Counted from the first letter of the stretch, positions 11,779 through 24,300 are shown. The stretch is 60,000 nucleotides of DNA from Nymphaea colorata (GCF_008831285.2 NC_045148.1:1552001-1612000); one strand, 5' to 3'. The notes: generated by a model not told the origin, from the sequence alone. Numbers and translations are program-made.

Positions 11779-14700
11779 TCACCAATGCTTGGCCTGGAAA
11801 CCACCCTTGTTGCGGGAGAAAAAGGCGTTTTTGGGCTTGGGGATGTCATGGATGTCCATCACTTGAATAGTTCTTTGTTTTTTAGCTACACAAGAACACC
11901 ATTAGACGATGCAACGTTAATAGACCGTTGTATAGGTCGGGAAAAAGAAGAGCGAGACTGTCAACGTGAATTCAGATTAATGGCGCTGCTCACAGCCGAA
12001 AGTAATAAGGCCCTTGATGTACAAGAGGAAACTGTTCCATCCACGTTGACGTCTTCTATGTTGGAGGAAGAGAGCCACGCTTCGAGAGCAAGGAAGGTGG
12101 CCGAGGTTAGGGCCTTAGACAGCGGGACCGATGGATGGGCGAGGGAAAAAAGGAAGCAGGAACACCCTTGTCGAAACGAGTCACTTCTCACAGAATCTGA
12201 ACAAATTTACTGGGCTGAGTTGAGCATCGGACGCGAGTCCGAGCAGCGGCTAAGCTACCATGCCTCGGGACGCTTACAGGGAATTTTCTCACTCACACCT
12301 ATTTACCCATCACTCGTCATCATAGACTCACCCTTCTCAAATCTCGTACAAAGACACAAAAATTTTGGACCTTACGTTGACAGTCACGTCAAAGGGCCGG
12401 AAAGGGAAGGAACAAATGGACTAAAGCTAAAGGATATATGAAACAAAAAAATAAAAAAGATAGGGCCTCCTTTCGAAATTGAGTAAAAGAAAGGCACTCA
12501 ACGAAAAAATTGGTCAGCAATGAGGAAAAGCTGATTCCAACAGGTCACCTCGGGGCGCGCGCACAACCTGGACCCAGGCACGCACGAAGATGGGTCCAGA
12601 CGAGGACGTGGTCGTTCCCTTGAAATTATTAAAAAAAACAAAAGAAAAAGGCACCAGTGATGAAAGAGGAGGAACAGCCTACCATTTTGGGCTTCTTGGT
12701 AGTTCTCGTGAAGCCGTCTCCTTGCAGAGGCCAGCTTTTCTTGGTCGATGGCGCATTCTTTCTGTTTCTGCAGATCAAAGGGGTGCTCAGTGATGGCCAA
12801 CAGTAACTAGTAACTACACTTTTTTTTTTTCTAGGAAAATATATCCGACGGGCATCGACCACGGTGATCTGGAATATCCGACGGCAGAGCCCCCCAGATA
12901 CGGAAATAATTTCCCGGGAACGATTATAGTGTCAATGCCACAAAATGGAATCATCAAAATTTGCCAAGAAAGGGCAATCAAAAGCCACAATCCAAGCAAG
13001 GAGCAGCGCAAGAAGCGGCTGGAAAGAAAAACACAAACCAGCGGAACCCTAAAAAAGACGCAATAATTGCCGAATCACTCAAACATGTGCCCCGTTTGTT
13101 TGCCAAATGAAGCAGATCGAGTCTCAGACAACTCAGTTATCCGAGCTTGGTCACTTTTTAGACTACTCTGAAAGCCGAAAGGAGTAGGGAACTGTGAATG
13201 ACTTTGTTTTCACATTGGTTTCTGATAAGAAAAAAGTTTTGTAATAACCAATGATTTGTAAAGACCTTCTCCTCTTCATGTGAAAACGACCATTTGCGCG
13301 TCCATATGATTTGGACAACAAAAGAGCAAGGGAACGCCAAGACGGGTTCAATAAAAGGGAAAAGATAGAAGGAAAAACAGAAAGAGGAAAGGAAAAACAG
13401 CAAAGCTAGTACTTGAATTAGGGTTCGGGAAAGTACTGCTGACACGATATAAACAAAGGCTTCGGGAAACTTAGAAAGAGAGACAATGGGTTTGGATGAC
13501 TTCAGGCAAGTTAAAGTACATGCTATAAATTTCTTACCGGGATCGATGAAGACAAGGGAGCGGCGGGATGATTCTGCTTAGCCTGCGGCTCCCTCTGACC
13601 GTTTCCTTTCTCGCCTTTCGTACCCGAGTCGGTCTGGCCGTTCCTGTCGGAACCATCTGAAAGGAGCCAAAAAAAAGAACAAACAGATATTCACCAAATC
13701 GAGATGGAAGCGGGGGAAATCAAGAGCCAGAAATGCAGCATCAAAGAACTCCGAATCAAATTCCATGTACTCACGAATTCGATTTGGAGAGTACGGCGAA
13801 TCCGAGGCCTGATACAGCGAAAGGACGAATCAGAAGATCCACATGATAAACTTCTTTGTTAATGATCGATTTTCTAATATCGGGATCAAAGACATTTTCT
13901 TTATTTATTTCAACTTTCTTAATACGAGTACCTGAGTTCCACCGTTCTGGATTGGCTTAGGTAGGGTTTGTTGAGGGGGCGTGTGCTGGAGGGGCGACTC
14001 GTTACCTGCTCCCACCAGTCAAACCGTCAGAACACTTGCCATTTCAGAAAAAACGATAGGAATCATAGGAAGAGGAATGGTTGTTGCGGTTTACCGACAA
14101 TGGGGGAGGCACCCATTTTACCGGACTTCACCCATTGATCCACGAGGTCTTTCCATTTCCTGCAAAAATAAAAAAGGAATTCATAGACGCGAGAGAGAGA
14201 GAGAATAATTGCTCCTATCTTAACCACTTAGCAACAGAACGAGGTACGAAGACGCAAGCTACAAAATCGGCCGTTCGAATAACTAGTTCAAGCCAACCTA
14301 GACATAGTGAGAAGGAGCACAAGGATCCTGGTGGTTTGCCAATTGACTATTGCTTGAAGACTTGCCAGCACTTCGAAAGAACTAGCAAAACTTTTCCAGG
14401 AAACCAGAAACGACAATAATGAAAAACGTAACTGCAAGCTTTTGGTATAAGCAGGCAATCCTTTAGTAAAGCCTCGACGTAGTGGAACCAATTTCTACAG
14501 TTCCCAAAGAACAGCAGCCTTGCGCCCACCTCGGCGAAGCCAGGAGCTACAGTACTCAGTAGAAGCCACCGAAGTGAAACAGAGCTGAAGCCTTAAACCA
14601 ACATTAGATGGTGACGGACTTTTACCTGACGAGAAGTTTTGCTAGTCGCCTTACTTCGCCGGAAGAATGTTTCCGAAGGATGTTTACGTGTCTACCAACA

Positions 14701-15575
14701 TCGGAATCCTTTGCCACAAAGAAAGTGAGAGGTGTGAACTCCAAGCAACGAAAGAGGCAGAACATGCAACCTGAAATTTCGAAATAACTTCGAAATTGCA
14801 ACTAAAGAACGAATAAATCGCGGCCGCACCTTGAGGGCTTTGAACGTGACGTCCATGTCAGCGAGTCTTTCCAACAGCTCAACGAGTGATTCGTCACTCT
14901 GATTGCAAAAAACCAGAAAAAAGAAATCAGAACATTTCTAGGGAAAATATTTGCAGCAATCCTTCCTGAACCGACTCGGGAAATGCTGAGTATCGACCTG
15001 CCCAGTCAGACCCACATTCCCACGAATGATTTTGGTCTATGACATTGGCACCGCATCACACTATACGGTACGGTCGAATGCAAGTCGAATCAGATTCGAA
15101 CTGGAAATTGCAGAGGGCAAAAGAGGACGAGAATTGAATGCCTTCGGATGTTCCTGACCTGATCGGGATCTTCCAGCATTCCTTTGATGATGAGAAGCTG
15201 CTCTTCCTCGGAGTCGACGGCATGGAAGTCCTCACCTTGGTGCTCATCCTGGCCGGCGTCCACCAACGAGGGGGACGTATCCGGGGATATTGCCCCCCTC
15301 CGGCCCCGACCAGCCAATGGTTTCTCCCTCACTTCATCCTCTTCCTCTTCTTCCTCCGCTTCGTCCTCTTTCATCATCATTTCCTTTGCCGCACCGAGAT
15401 CGCAATTCTGGCAACGAGGGAGAGTGCTGGCGTAAAGGCGTTCGGCTAGCCCGTCTCGGCGAGCCTTCAGCTCCTGGCCATGGTCCAAGCACGCCACCGA
15501 TATTGCCGTCTCAATGAACGTCCACACATCCAAGCCGGAGCTCCTCATTATCGACCTGAAATCATCTAAATCCAT
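11779..15575 (-). CDS. MED26: Mediator subunit 26-like protein (TFIIS N-terminal/LW domain), 350 aa
   Basis: Nuclear Mediator-associated protein of the plant MED26 family, linking elongation factors to RNA polymerase II. Nine exons with GT/AG borders and consistent phases: 15575-15159, 14898-14830, 14708-14626, 14159-14095, 14005-13932, 13808-13775, 13656-13538, 12767-12683, 11885-11779; total 1053 nt. The start is the ATG at 15575, because [10 protein letters not shown] is the conserved family N-terminus; an ATG further upstream in the same frame is less likely. The order seen is: N-terminal helix ([31 protein letters not shown]), acidic stretch of Glu residues, TFIIS-N/LW domain around residues 130-210 ([48 protein letters not shown]), Gln/Pro/Ser linker, C-terminal helix ([18 protein letters not shown]) and the conserved end [15 protein letters not shown] ... 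AKHW. No defect seen. It is probably transcribed from a CT-rich leader (16457-16729). Confidence 0.95.
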
Positions 15576-16457
15576 CTCTGTTTTCCTCCCGATGAGATGT
15601 TCCCGATGCGCCTGCCGGCGAATTCTCACCGGTTGTACCGCGGCTCGCTTCAAGCTTTTCGTGGCCTCTCTGCTTCTCTCTTCTTGCAAGGAAGAGAAGA
15701 AAGAGAGATTCGTTACTTTGAGAGAGTAAACTCACTGAAATCAAACGGAAAACAAACACTTCGAATCGTTTTGGGCTTGCAAATGAGGCGATCGGAGAAA
15801 AAGTATGCAAAAATACCAGTTTCCGATACTGCTCTTCTGGACTGAATCCGAAGAGATGGAATGTATTAGGAAATGGACTGACGAATAACTTCAGCAGCAA
15901 AGACTCCTCAAATGGAGCAACAATTACCAAAATTACTCAATTTCTTCTCAATCGATCTTATCCAAGCTCAAGCAGATCGGACTTCTAGCTTCCACCGGAA
16001 TCCGGCTATTTTAAGTCGAAAAATTGAATGTAGAAAAAGACGAGGATTCACAAACGGTGTATCGCCGAGTCTCCAAAAGGAAGCCTCGTAGCCACACAGT
16101 TTATGCAGGAGAAGGCCAAAGACTCTAACAATAGGTAAGCGAAAGAGAACAGCCAGGACCCTCACCTTCCGATAACTCATCGGAAGGCTCCAGATCTGGC
16201 CCTCGGTTAGACGGGAAATACACCGCCCGTAGCTGATAAACGGTGAGACACCCTACGATTCCGTCCAATATCTTTCTTTCCTCCACCGCCTCCGATAGAT
16301 TTTTTTTTCCCCCATAGATCCTTAGAAACCTCAATCGGACGCTTCAAACAGCGGCTCCGGTTTCAAGAGAAGGGAAATTACAGAATTTCCCCTTCTTATT
16401 CTTCCACCTCTCCGTTACTAACGATCAGGAGGACATGACCAAAGCAGAAGAAAAGAC

Positions 16458-16499
<42 letters not shown>

Positions 16500-16696
16500 C
16501 CAGGGAACAATCAGTTGCGGCGGCAGGGGTCTCCGGCTTCACCGGGTCCTACGTCCAGATGAGAACCGAACTGCACGCAGCTGTGGTTCCCGACGGAGCA
16601 AGATTCCGGATATCGTCTGGTTTTTCCGGCGGCCCGGAGACGCCCGCTTGCGTTCACTCGGAACCTTTTTGTGCTTGGGAGAGGTCGGGGATTTGG

Positions 16697-16732
<36 letters not shown>

Positions 16733-18269
16733 GAAGGCGTGGATGGAATTTACTGGTCACATCGTCCGTCAGGCGTGAAAAGAAAAATTTTACATTACCG
16801 ATGATCCCGGCATATTCTTGAAAACCTCATGACCAAAATACCCTCACCTTTACAGCAAACGGACCTTCAAGTTCCTCTTCTCCACCAGAAAATACCCATC
16901 AACTCTCCAATTTGTGACGATAAACATAATGTCGAAAAGACACGCAAGTTCTTTTCCGTTTGCCAAATGCAGGGGCCCCACGCCGTAGCGAAAAACTTTC
17001 TCCATCTTTCTTTCTACCTCTTAAAGGAATAGCTGACAATAAGCTCCGCTTTTTCGAAAATAAAAATAATATTTTTACGCAAGCGCACTTAAGTTTTGAA
17101 ATGCTTTAAAAGCACCTAAACTTTTTTTATTATTGATGCGACAATTTAAGCCATGCAAACACCGGCTTTTTATTAAATTTTTAGAGAGAGAAAGTTAAAA
17201 CTAACGAGTAACGTCCTACCTGCTTTCCCTCTTATAATTAAATTATAAATATTTTTGAAAACGTAATGCCTTCTTCATTTGTCAATGAGTACCCAACTTG
17301 TTTTATATGGAAAACCATTTTTATGTAGCAATAATATGTGTTCTTATGTTAATGAACGTGACATTTATATATATATTCTAGAAATTTGAGAGATATCTAA
17401 TATTGTAAATCTTTCAAATTATTGATCATTAGAAATCTAAAAGTTATAATGGTATTCCAATATTATCATTTGATTTTTATATAGCTTACGTAATTAACTA
17501 GAGCAATATTCTATTAATATTTATTTCAAATATAAGCAGGTTTTTAATTGATATTTTGATGAAATAATATAAGGAAGGAGTTTATGTATACAAAAAATAT
17601 ACTGCAGTTTTTTCTCTTTTAATATGTAAGATTTAATCTAGAAACATAAAAATTAATTTTTAAATGAATGATATTTAGATATTTCATTTTTCTGTTCTTC
17701 TAAATTTTTCGCATGCGTCTATGATGGCAACGGTCAAATTCTCGACAAGAATTGGACGTCAACTTTACAAGAGATCGTTTATATGTAAAACGATTTTTCG
17801 TTCTTTCCCTTTTCTTGTTTGGCACTTGATAGCATTGGTGGCGATGTGGAAAATCGCAGCGAAAATGGTGGAGACAACGACGGAGTTTCGTTAAAGATGA
17901 TGATCATTACCGTAACGGTATAAACCGTAGCAAGTGATGGAACTCTAACGTTATCATGGAGAATAATTATGATGCGATGCTAAAATGTTGAGAGTGATTC
18001 TGCGATAATGATGCATTGGGAGGGCAACAATGAAAGAAATATTGTTGAAACAGCGACAATGGTAAAGTTAATGTCAGGAAAGCCACAGTAGTCATAATAT
18101 TCGTTTTCACCCTTGATTTTTTCTCAAATGTCTTTTAGAATGTTGTGATAAATATTTAACCAAATGTGCTATATTTTCTGTTTTTTTTATTTTGGAGGTG
18201 GGGGTGGGAGTGATGTTCGCTTTTTTACCATGACAAGAGTGATGTATAATGAAAATTAGAAAAAAAAAA
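15576..18269. other. MED26 upstream region and AT-rich spacer
   Basis: Presumed promoter and 5' leader of MED26 to about 16.4 kb, with two GA/CT tracts (16457-16495 and 16699-16729). After that the sequence is AT-rich with no recognisable gene. Confidence 0.5.
16457..16495. repeat. (GA/CT)n microsatellite upstream of MED26
   Basis: GA on the plus strand and CT on the MED26 strand, about 0.9 kb upstream of its ATG. A second tract of the same kind lies at 16699-16729. Plant promoters and leaders often carry such GAGA-type tracts; a regulatory role here is inference. Confidence 0.9.
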
Positions 18270-19500
18270 AAGAAGAAGATGATGATGGTACAGATATATT
18301 TGGAAGAATGGAGCAACTTGAAGATCCAAATGTTCCATGTTCCTAGCTATGCATGGAAGATTCTTAACCAAGATAGAATAAAGAGATCTGAGTTTCAATT
18401 TGCCAATAGATGTCATTCATGTGGTAGTGATGAAGTTGGAAAGAACAGAAAGATGAGGATCCTTGGTACAGTTATATTTGGAAGAATGAAGCTACTCAAG
18501 ATCCAAATGGAGCATGTTCTTAGCTACACATGGCCCCATGCATGGAAGACTCTTAACCAAGATAGAATAAAAAGATTAGAGATTCAACTTGCTAATAGAT
18601 GTCATTCATGTGGCAATTATGAGGAACCTATCTCTCACTTATTTGTCGAATGCCCTACAACTAAATATGTGTTGCATCTTGTAGGGAATTAATGATATCA
18701 GAACAAAGAAAGAAAAGGATCATTGGTACATATATGTTTGGTAAAATGAAACTGTCCCAAGGTTGAAATGGCACATGTTCCTAGCTATGTATGGAAGATT
18801 ATTAACCAAGATAGAATCAAGAGATTTGAGACTCTATTTGCTACTAGATGTCATTCATGTGGTAATGATGAAAAAATACATCTTCCATTTACATGTAGAT
18901 GCCCTACAAGTAAATCTGTTATGGAATCCTGTAGGGATGTATATGCAAGGAAAATTTTAAACCAAAAATAGAATCAAAAGATTTGGGATTCAATTTGCTA
19001 AGTAGATGTCATTCTTGTGGTATTGATGAGAAATCTATCTCTGACTTATTTGTTGGATGCACTAGAGCTAAGTTAGTTTGGAATCTTAGAGGAATGTGAA
19101 TCATGAAATCAGAGAAAAGAAAGAACAAGATCCTTCATACATATATATTTGGAAAAATGAGCTACTCTAAGGACCAAATAGTGTATATTCCTAGCTATAC
19201 ATGGAAGACTCTTAACCCAAGATAGAAGCAAGAGATTTGAGATTCAATTTGCTAATAGATATCATTAATGTGGTAGTGATGGATGTACAATAAAATCATG
19301 GAAAAGGAAAATAAGGATACACAGTAAAGATATCTTTGGTAATGTTGGAATTGTGGATGTTCTTAACTATGCATGGAAGACACTTAATCTAAGATAGAAT
19401 AAAGGAATTTGATATTCAAGTTGTTAATAGATGGTATTCATGTGCTAGTGATGAGTAATTCATCTCTCATTTATTTGTTAAATCTGTTTGAGATCTCGCA
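18270..19500 (+). repeat. Tandem array of zf-RVT (non-LTR retrotransposon zinc-binding) domain fragments
   Basis: A unit of roughly 180-280 bp recurs about six times with divergence. Each unit begins near GGTACAG/CATATATTTGGAA (about 18285, 18470, 18720, 19130, 19315, plus a partial one near 18935) and contains the landmark ATAGATGTCATTCATGTGG. Translated, a unit reads WKTLNQDRIKR ... RCHSCGNYEE ... HLFVECP, which is the C-C-H-C reverse-transcriptase zinc-binding domain found at the 3' end of plant LINE ORF2. All units carry stops or frameshifts. No reverse transcriptase, endonuclease or poly-A tail is seen. A second array is at 23688-24300. Confidence 0.75.
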
Positions 19501-19839
19501 AGGACGTATGCAATGAAATCAGGGAAAAAAAAAAGAGGGACAGACTCAGACTTCAAAAGATTTCAAAGTGAAAACTCACTCAAAGTGAAATTTCACAGAA
19601 TTTGGTTTTGATCGAAATTCAAGAAAAACAATAACAAAATTATGAAACCCTAAAAGACTTTAGATGTATGAAAATAATACCTTTTCCTAAAGTCTACCCA
19701 AGTTTTCACCTTGAACATGTTTTCCTTGGAAAAGGAGACATTAAAAAATGTGGGCGAGGCCACATGTAAAAAGAACACGAAGCCACATGCCAAAAATTTA
19801 ATTCATGCTTATAAAATTCGATCGTAAACGATTGATTAC

Positions 19840-20140
19840 AAGGGCGTGCCTCCTCGCTTCAAGGAGCATAGCGTAGCTGCCGGGCTAGAGACTTGTAAAA
19901 GGCAGGTTTCTAGTTCGATTTTCATGGGCGTTATGTTCCTGTGTCTTAAGGCGGTAGGGCGCGACATCCAAGTTGAAGGGTGTCTCGTTCTATCACTGAC
20001 GCTGACGCAGCTCAGGACCCCAGAGGCAGGAGGAATGAGGGGGGGGGCCTTTGGGCTTGGTTTCAGGCGGTGGGATTGACCCTCTCACTCACCCAAAGGG
20101 CGTGCCTCATCAGCTACGCTTTTTTATTTTTGTCTCATTT
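19840..20140 (+). mobile_element. Candidate tRNA-derived SINE
   Basis: A Pol III A-box-like motif TAGCGTAGCTGC (19869-19880) is followed about 43 bases on by a B-box-like AGTTCGATTT (19912-19921), the spacing of a tRNA head. The body is GC-richer than its surroundings and is followed by a T-rich stretch. Boundaries and target duplication are not resolved. Confidence 0.45.
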
Positions 20141-21316
20141 ACTTAAAAAAGTTCGGCTTTACAATTTATGGGTGGGCGAACGAGAATCCTAGAACCCAAA
20201 CAAGAAGAACTTCCAGTGGAAGGCAGACATAATTAGGTGAAAATGAAGAAGGATTAGACAGTCGAAGCCATCAAATGTGTGGTGGTTCGATTACTCTCTA
20301 GCAAATTAATAAGCACGCCATTCTTTTCTTTTTTCTCCATACAATCACAAGAAGGTGCTGCGCACCAGCGAATCCATGAAAAGATGCCAGTGTTTTGGAC
20401 CAAGGAAGGTGACGGAAAGGTCCCTTCCAGTTCTCAGCTAACCATTGTGCATTGCTGCAACCAGGCAGATGGAAAAGGTACCATCCAAAAGCGAAATACC
20501 CACCCTTCAGACTATTATTCTATGATTTTAACACCATATTGTTCTATTATTTTAATTTTAATATATATATATATATATATTTATTTATTTTGAATAGTAA
20601 TTCTAGTTTTTTAGAGTCACCTAGTGTCATCGAATCAGAGACATTCAATCCATCATGATGAACATTAAAGAAAAATATCTAACTAACTACAGTTGTTTCA
20701 GGCACTCATATATATATGATTTGGTATCTGATGTAAGTGACTCAAATACGTCCATTAAAGCCAAACTTTTTTAAATGCATGTCTGCAAGGGGAGCGTGGC
20801 AGCAGTTCCCCCCCGCATATTATTAAGTTAGAGTTTATAAACACATTAGAAGAAGGTTCATATTTTATTTGAAACTTGAAGGTGTCCTACTTTTATACCT
20901 TACCCAAGTCGTCTGGTATCTACCTATAACTTTTATATATATATATATATATATACCAGAACTAGTGGATGCCCTTGAGCGAGTAAAATCGACCTAACCA
21001 GCATTAGCTCCTCAAGAAGAAGGAAAGACAAACCAGAACAAATGGAAGAGATTAAGGATAAGGTTAGGCATCAGGCCGGCCCAAGGCTAGACAAAGTCAG
21101 GCTCGACGACGACAAGCGACGGTTGGCAGGAGACATCGGTTACCCGACTGTATGCTGAGTGTCGTGTGTCTGCTTTTCTTTTATTGTTCAATAAAAAAAT
21201 AACACGCGCCATCCGCTTGGACGGCCAAAATCAGCGGCGCAGAACCCTTTGCTGGGATTTACAACCTGTTTGGATGGAGGGAGAGAGAGAAAAAGAAATG
21301 GAAAGAAACTCTATTA
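20141..21316. other. Spacer, no gene recognised
   Basis: Contains short TA tracts near 20562-20580 and 20936-20955. A plus-strand open frame at 20279-20593 has no recognised domain. Confidence 0.4.
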
Positions 21317-21672
21317 GGGTGCGTTTGATGCACTGGTTGAAATCGAAATTGCATCAAACGGGATGAAATTCACCCCGTTTTTTTTTCAAAAAGGAGCGGG
21401 TGGAATTCCACCCGCTCAAAAGTCCGAGCTCCGAGCTCCGACCTCGGACTTTCGAGCGGGTGGAATTCCACCCGCTCGACACCCTCCCCCGACCAACGAA
21501 AGACCATCCCCTCGCAGATCGCCTTCTCACCCTTGCAACTCGCCTTCTCACCCTTAATTTCTTTCTGTGCATCAAACATGACCTCAAATCGGAAGAGGGT
21601 TAAATTTCATCTTGAAATTTTTTCTAGAAAAATTTACCACGTTAAATTCTTCCCTGTGCATCAAACACACCC
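21317..21672. mobile_element. Tourist-like MITE (PIF/Harbinger), 356 bp, TTA target duplication
   Basis: Ends GGGTGCGTTTGATGCAC and GTGCATCAAACACACCC are near-perfect inverted repeats. TTA lies directly outside both ends (21314-21316 and 21673-21675), the hallmark of PIF/Harbinger elements. Non-coding. The centre holds two perfect palindromes (21394-21417 and 21453-21478) separated by a further inverted repeat AAAGTCCGAG/CTCGGACTTT, so the whole element can fold into a nested hairpin. Confidence 0.9.
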
Positions 21673-21751
21673 TTAAGGAGGGGAAGGATATGATTTTTTT
21701 TAGTGTAATTATGATCCCTTTGAAAATATAAAAATTGGGAGGGAAATGAAG

Positions 21752-21754
<3 letters not shown>

Positions 21755-21786
<32 letters not shown>
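21755..21786. repeat. (TC)n microsatellite
   Basis: About 15 CT repeats shortly downstream of the Tourist-like MITE. Confidence 0.9.
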
Positions 21787-21792
<6 letters not shown>

Positions 21793-22059
21793 AATATTTA
21801 CCAAATTATCAACACTCCATCAGAGAGCTGTAAGGTCAGAGGACCAACGGTGGAGATGTCTTAGCATTCCATCGTTCGTAATTAGATTATCAAAAAAATA
21901 ATTACAGATTATATTAAGCCGAATAGCAGTTGAACAAGGATTTGACATCTACCTAATCTGCCATTAAATGCAGTAATAAGCAGAAGGAAATATTGTTAGA
22001 GAGTCATAAATTAGCTCTAGCTTTCATGTGGGAAATAAATAAACCACCAAAAAGAGAAA

Positions 22060-22425
22060 GCAATGATCTTTCAGGCTATGCACACAAAGTACGATTAGTT
22101 TGATGGACAGCTCACCAACAAGCGTAAAATTTATTTTTATTAAGTCAACATAATTGGTTGTCATTTACTTGAGAAAATATCTTACATATTGCAATTTTAA
22201 TACATTTCAAAAACTTTTAACAACGACTCAAAGATCCTTAATAAAAGTTTGGCTTAGCTTAGGAGATGATCACACTTACGCCTTTTCCTGCCTTGAGAAC
22301 GTCTCTCTGCCTTCCAATAAGCTGGCCATTCAGAAATGACTGCTAGATTGGACCTTAGTTCTCGAAAATAGGAGTACAGAACTCATCAACCTACTTCTTC
22401 ACATTAGTCATGTGGGAAATGAAAT

Positions 22426-22461
<36 letters not shown>

Positions 22462-23073
22462 TTATTTATTTATTTATTGAATGGTGACTCTAACTTTTTA
22501 AAGTCACCTTTTCATCTAAAAAGGATTGTCTGATCCAGCATATAATGGACAGTTAAAAAGAAAAACAATGAAAAAAAAAAACAATAGGCACACCTTCAAC
22601 ATTTATTTTTAATTTTCATATTTTTTTTCTTATTTTTTTCTCAACTATCCGTCAGTCCATCTAAAGATTGATGCCCTTGTTAGATAGCTGGTTATTTTGA
22701 ATATGTATATATATATTCAAATATTTAAATGCACCTCTTGGTTTGGCTCATTCAACTTCTTTGGCACCTCGCTCTCGACACCTGGCTCAGTGAAATGACT
22801 GGGAATTTTATTTCCTAGGCACAGATCAGATGCTGCTCAGTTGCTTGTTGGCCAAGGGTTTGGAAGCTTCTCGCTTGATTGCACCCCATTTCCGGAACTC
22901 CTTCCATCTGCGTCCATCTTCCGTATAAATTGACGGTCATGGTCACGATCTTGGTCGTGTATTATGAGTGAAAATAAAGCAGAAGAACGAACACTCCAGA
23001 GGGATCTGGATCTAGAGAAAGAGATAAACGGAGGGTGAGTACCAATAGATTGTGATCGTCCACCGAGGCATTG
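22060..23073 (+). repeat. Segmental duplication, left copy (upstream of FAD relic A)
   Basis: Diverged copy of about 24290-25440. Shared landmarks in order: AATGATCTTT with CTATGCACACAAAGTA; ACATATTGCA; CTTAGGAGATGA; CTGGCCATTCA/CTGGTCATTCA; TTCAACTTCTTTGGCACCT; then the 5' end of a FAD monooxygenase exon 1. The left copy also carries a TA tract at about 22430-22456. Confidence 0.75.
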
Positions 23074-23300
23074 CAGGCAGAGGTGGAGTGATTTTTTTTT
23101 TTTCAGGGGCAAACCAAACGGTTCAACGAATTTATCTGGATAGGGCTAAACTAAACCTCAATTCAAAAAATACATTCGACAAATAAAAATTTTCAATTTT
23201 TTAATGTATTTTTTTTTTCAATTAGCTGGAGTGGGGCCACGGCGCCCTCGTCCTCCCTCTGCCCCTCATTGCCCTTAGTGCTCGAGCGATTGATAGCAGT
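22964..23300 (+). pseudogene. FAD monooxygenase relic A (exon 1), interrupted by a MITE
   Basis: Closely matches the start of the intact copy at 25321: ATGAGTGAAAA, the AGGGATCTGGAT stretch and the GGTGAGTACCAA stretch. The internal Met pair is lost and a 1-nt insertion brings an in-frame TGA at 23036-23038. A hAT-type MITE (23074-23266) is inserted after GGCATTG, and a short remnant with CCCTTAGTGCTCGAG follows. No exons 2-5 follow, so it is non-functional. Confidence 0.85.
23074..23266. mobile_element. hAT-type MITE of the CAGGGGCGGAG family, inserted in FAD relic A
   Basis: Begins CAGGCAGAGGTGGAG, has the family core of AAAATTTTCAATTTTTT plus a T-run and GGGGCCACGG, and ends CTCTGCCCCT. 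CATTG flanks both sides, consistent with a partly eroded target duplication. Confidence 0.7.
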
Positions 23301-23332
23301 TTGATTCTTGTGGAACACTATTCTCTCTCTTC

Positions 23333-23512
<180 letters not shown>

Positions 23513-23522
23513 AAAGCAAACA

Positions 23523-23687
23523 ATGGTGATCGAAAAGGAAGTTGTGATCATAGGGGAGGGCATCACGAGGTTGGCGATGGTAATAGAACTGAGAAGGTCG
23601 GGCTGTCGTGCTTGGTGCTTGAGCACTCGACTGAGCTGCGACTATGGGTGCGGCACTTGCCCTCTTCCCCAACGCCTAATGAGCCCA
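23523..23687 (+). pseudogene. FAD monooxygenase relic A2 (exon 1 fragment)
   Basis: Matches exon 1 of the copy at 28988: ATGGTGATCGAAAAGGAAG, then GTTGTGATCATAGGG. The dinucleotide-binding motif is damaged (GEGITR instead of GAGIAG). A 1-nt deletion near 23594 shifts the frame, and a TAA appears in CGCCTAATGAGCCC. Similarity stops at about 23687, where zf-RVT array sequence begins abruptly. Confidence 0.85.
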
Positions 23688-24300
23688 TTAAAAGATGGGG
23701 TTCAATTGACTAATAGATGTCATTCATGTATTATATGGATGCCTTATAGCTAGATTTGTTTGGAATCTTGTAACTATCTATACAATGAAATTAGAGAAAA
23801 GAAAGATCAAAATCCTCAGTACAATTATATTTGGAAGAATTGCGCTACTCGTTCCTGGCCGCACATGGAAATCTCTTAACCAAAGATAGAATCAAAAGAT
23901 TTGGGGTTCAATTTGCTAATAGATGTCATTCATGTGGTATTGGTGAGGAATCTATCTCTGATTTATTTGTTGGATGCCCTGCAGCTAAGTCAGTTTGGAA
24001 TCATATAGGTACAATGAGATCAGAGAAAAGGAAGATCAAGATTGTTCATACATACATATTATGAAAAATGAGCTACATCAAGGACCAAATGGTGGATATT
24101 CTTAGCTATATATGGAAGACTCTTAACCCAAGATAGACTCAATAGATTTGAGGTTCAATTTGCTAATAGATGTCATTAATGTGGAGTGATGAGGAATCCA
24201 TCTCTCATTTGCATGTTGGAAGCCCTTGGATCCTCAGATAGCATTGAGGAATTTGAGATTCAATTTGTTAATAGATGTCATTTCATGTGCTAGTGATGGC
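23688..24300 (+). repeat. Second zf-RVT domain fragment array, fused to FAD relic A2
   Basis: Two to three diverged units with the same landmarks as 18270-19500 (ATAGATGTCATTCATGTGG). The best one translates as DRIKRFGVQFANRCHSCG ... HLF-like DLFVGCP. The junction with the FAD relic lies inside a unit (GGGGTTCAATTGACTAATAG), so a recombination joined the two. Confidence 0.7.

Noticed and set aside
15138-15729. Several plus-strand frames over MED26 exon 1
   Set aside because: Antisense shadows of the conserved MED26 N-terminus on the minus strand.
18107-18316. Hydrophobic minus-strand frame at the start of the zf-RVT array
   Set aside because: It comes from poly-A/GAA-rich sequence read in reverse and has no family features.
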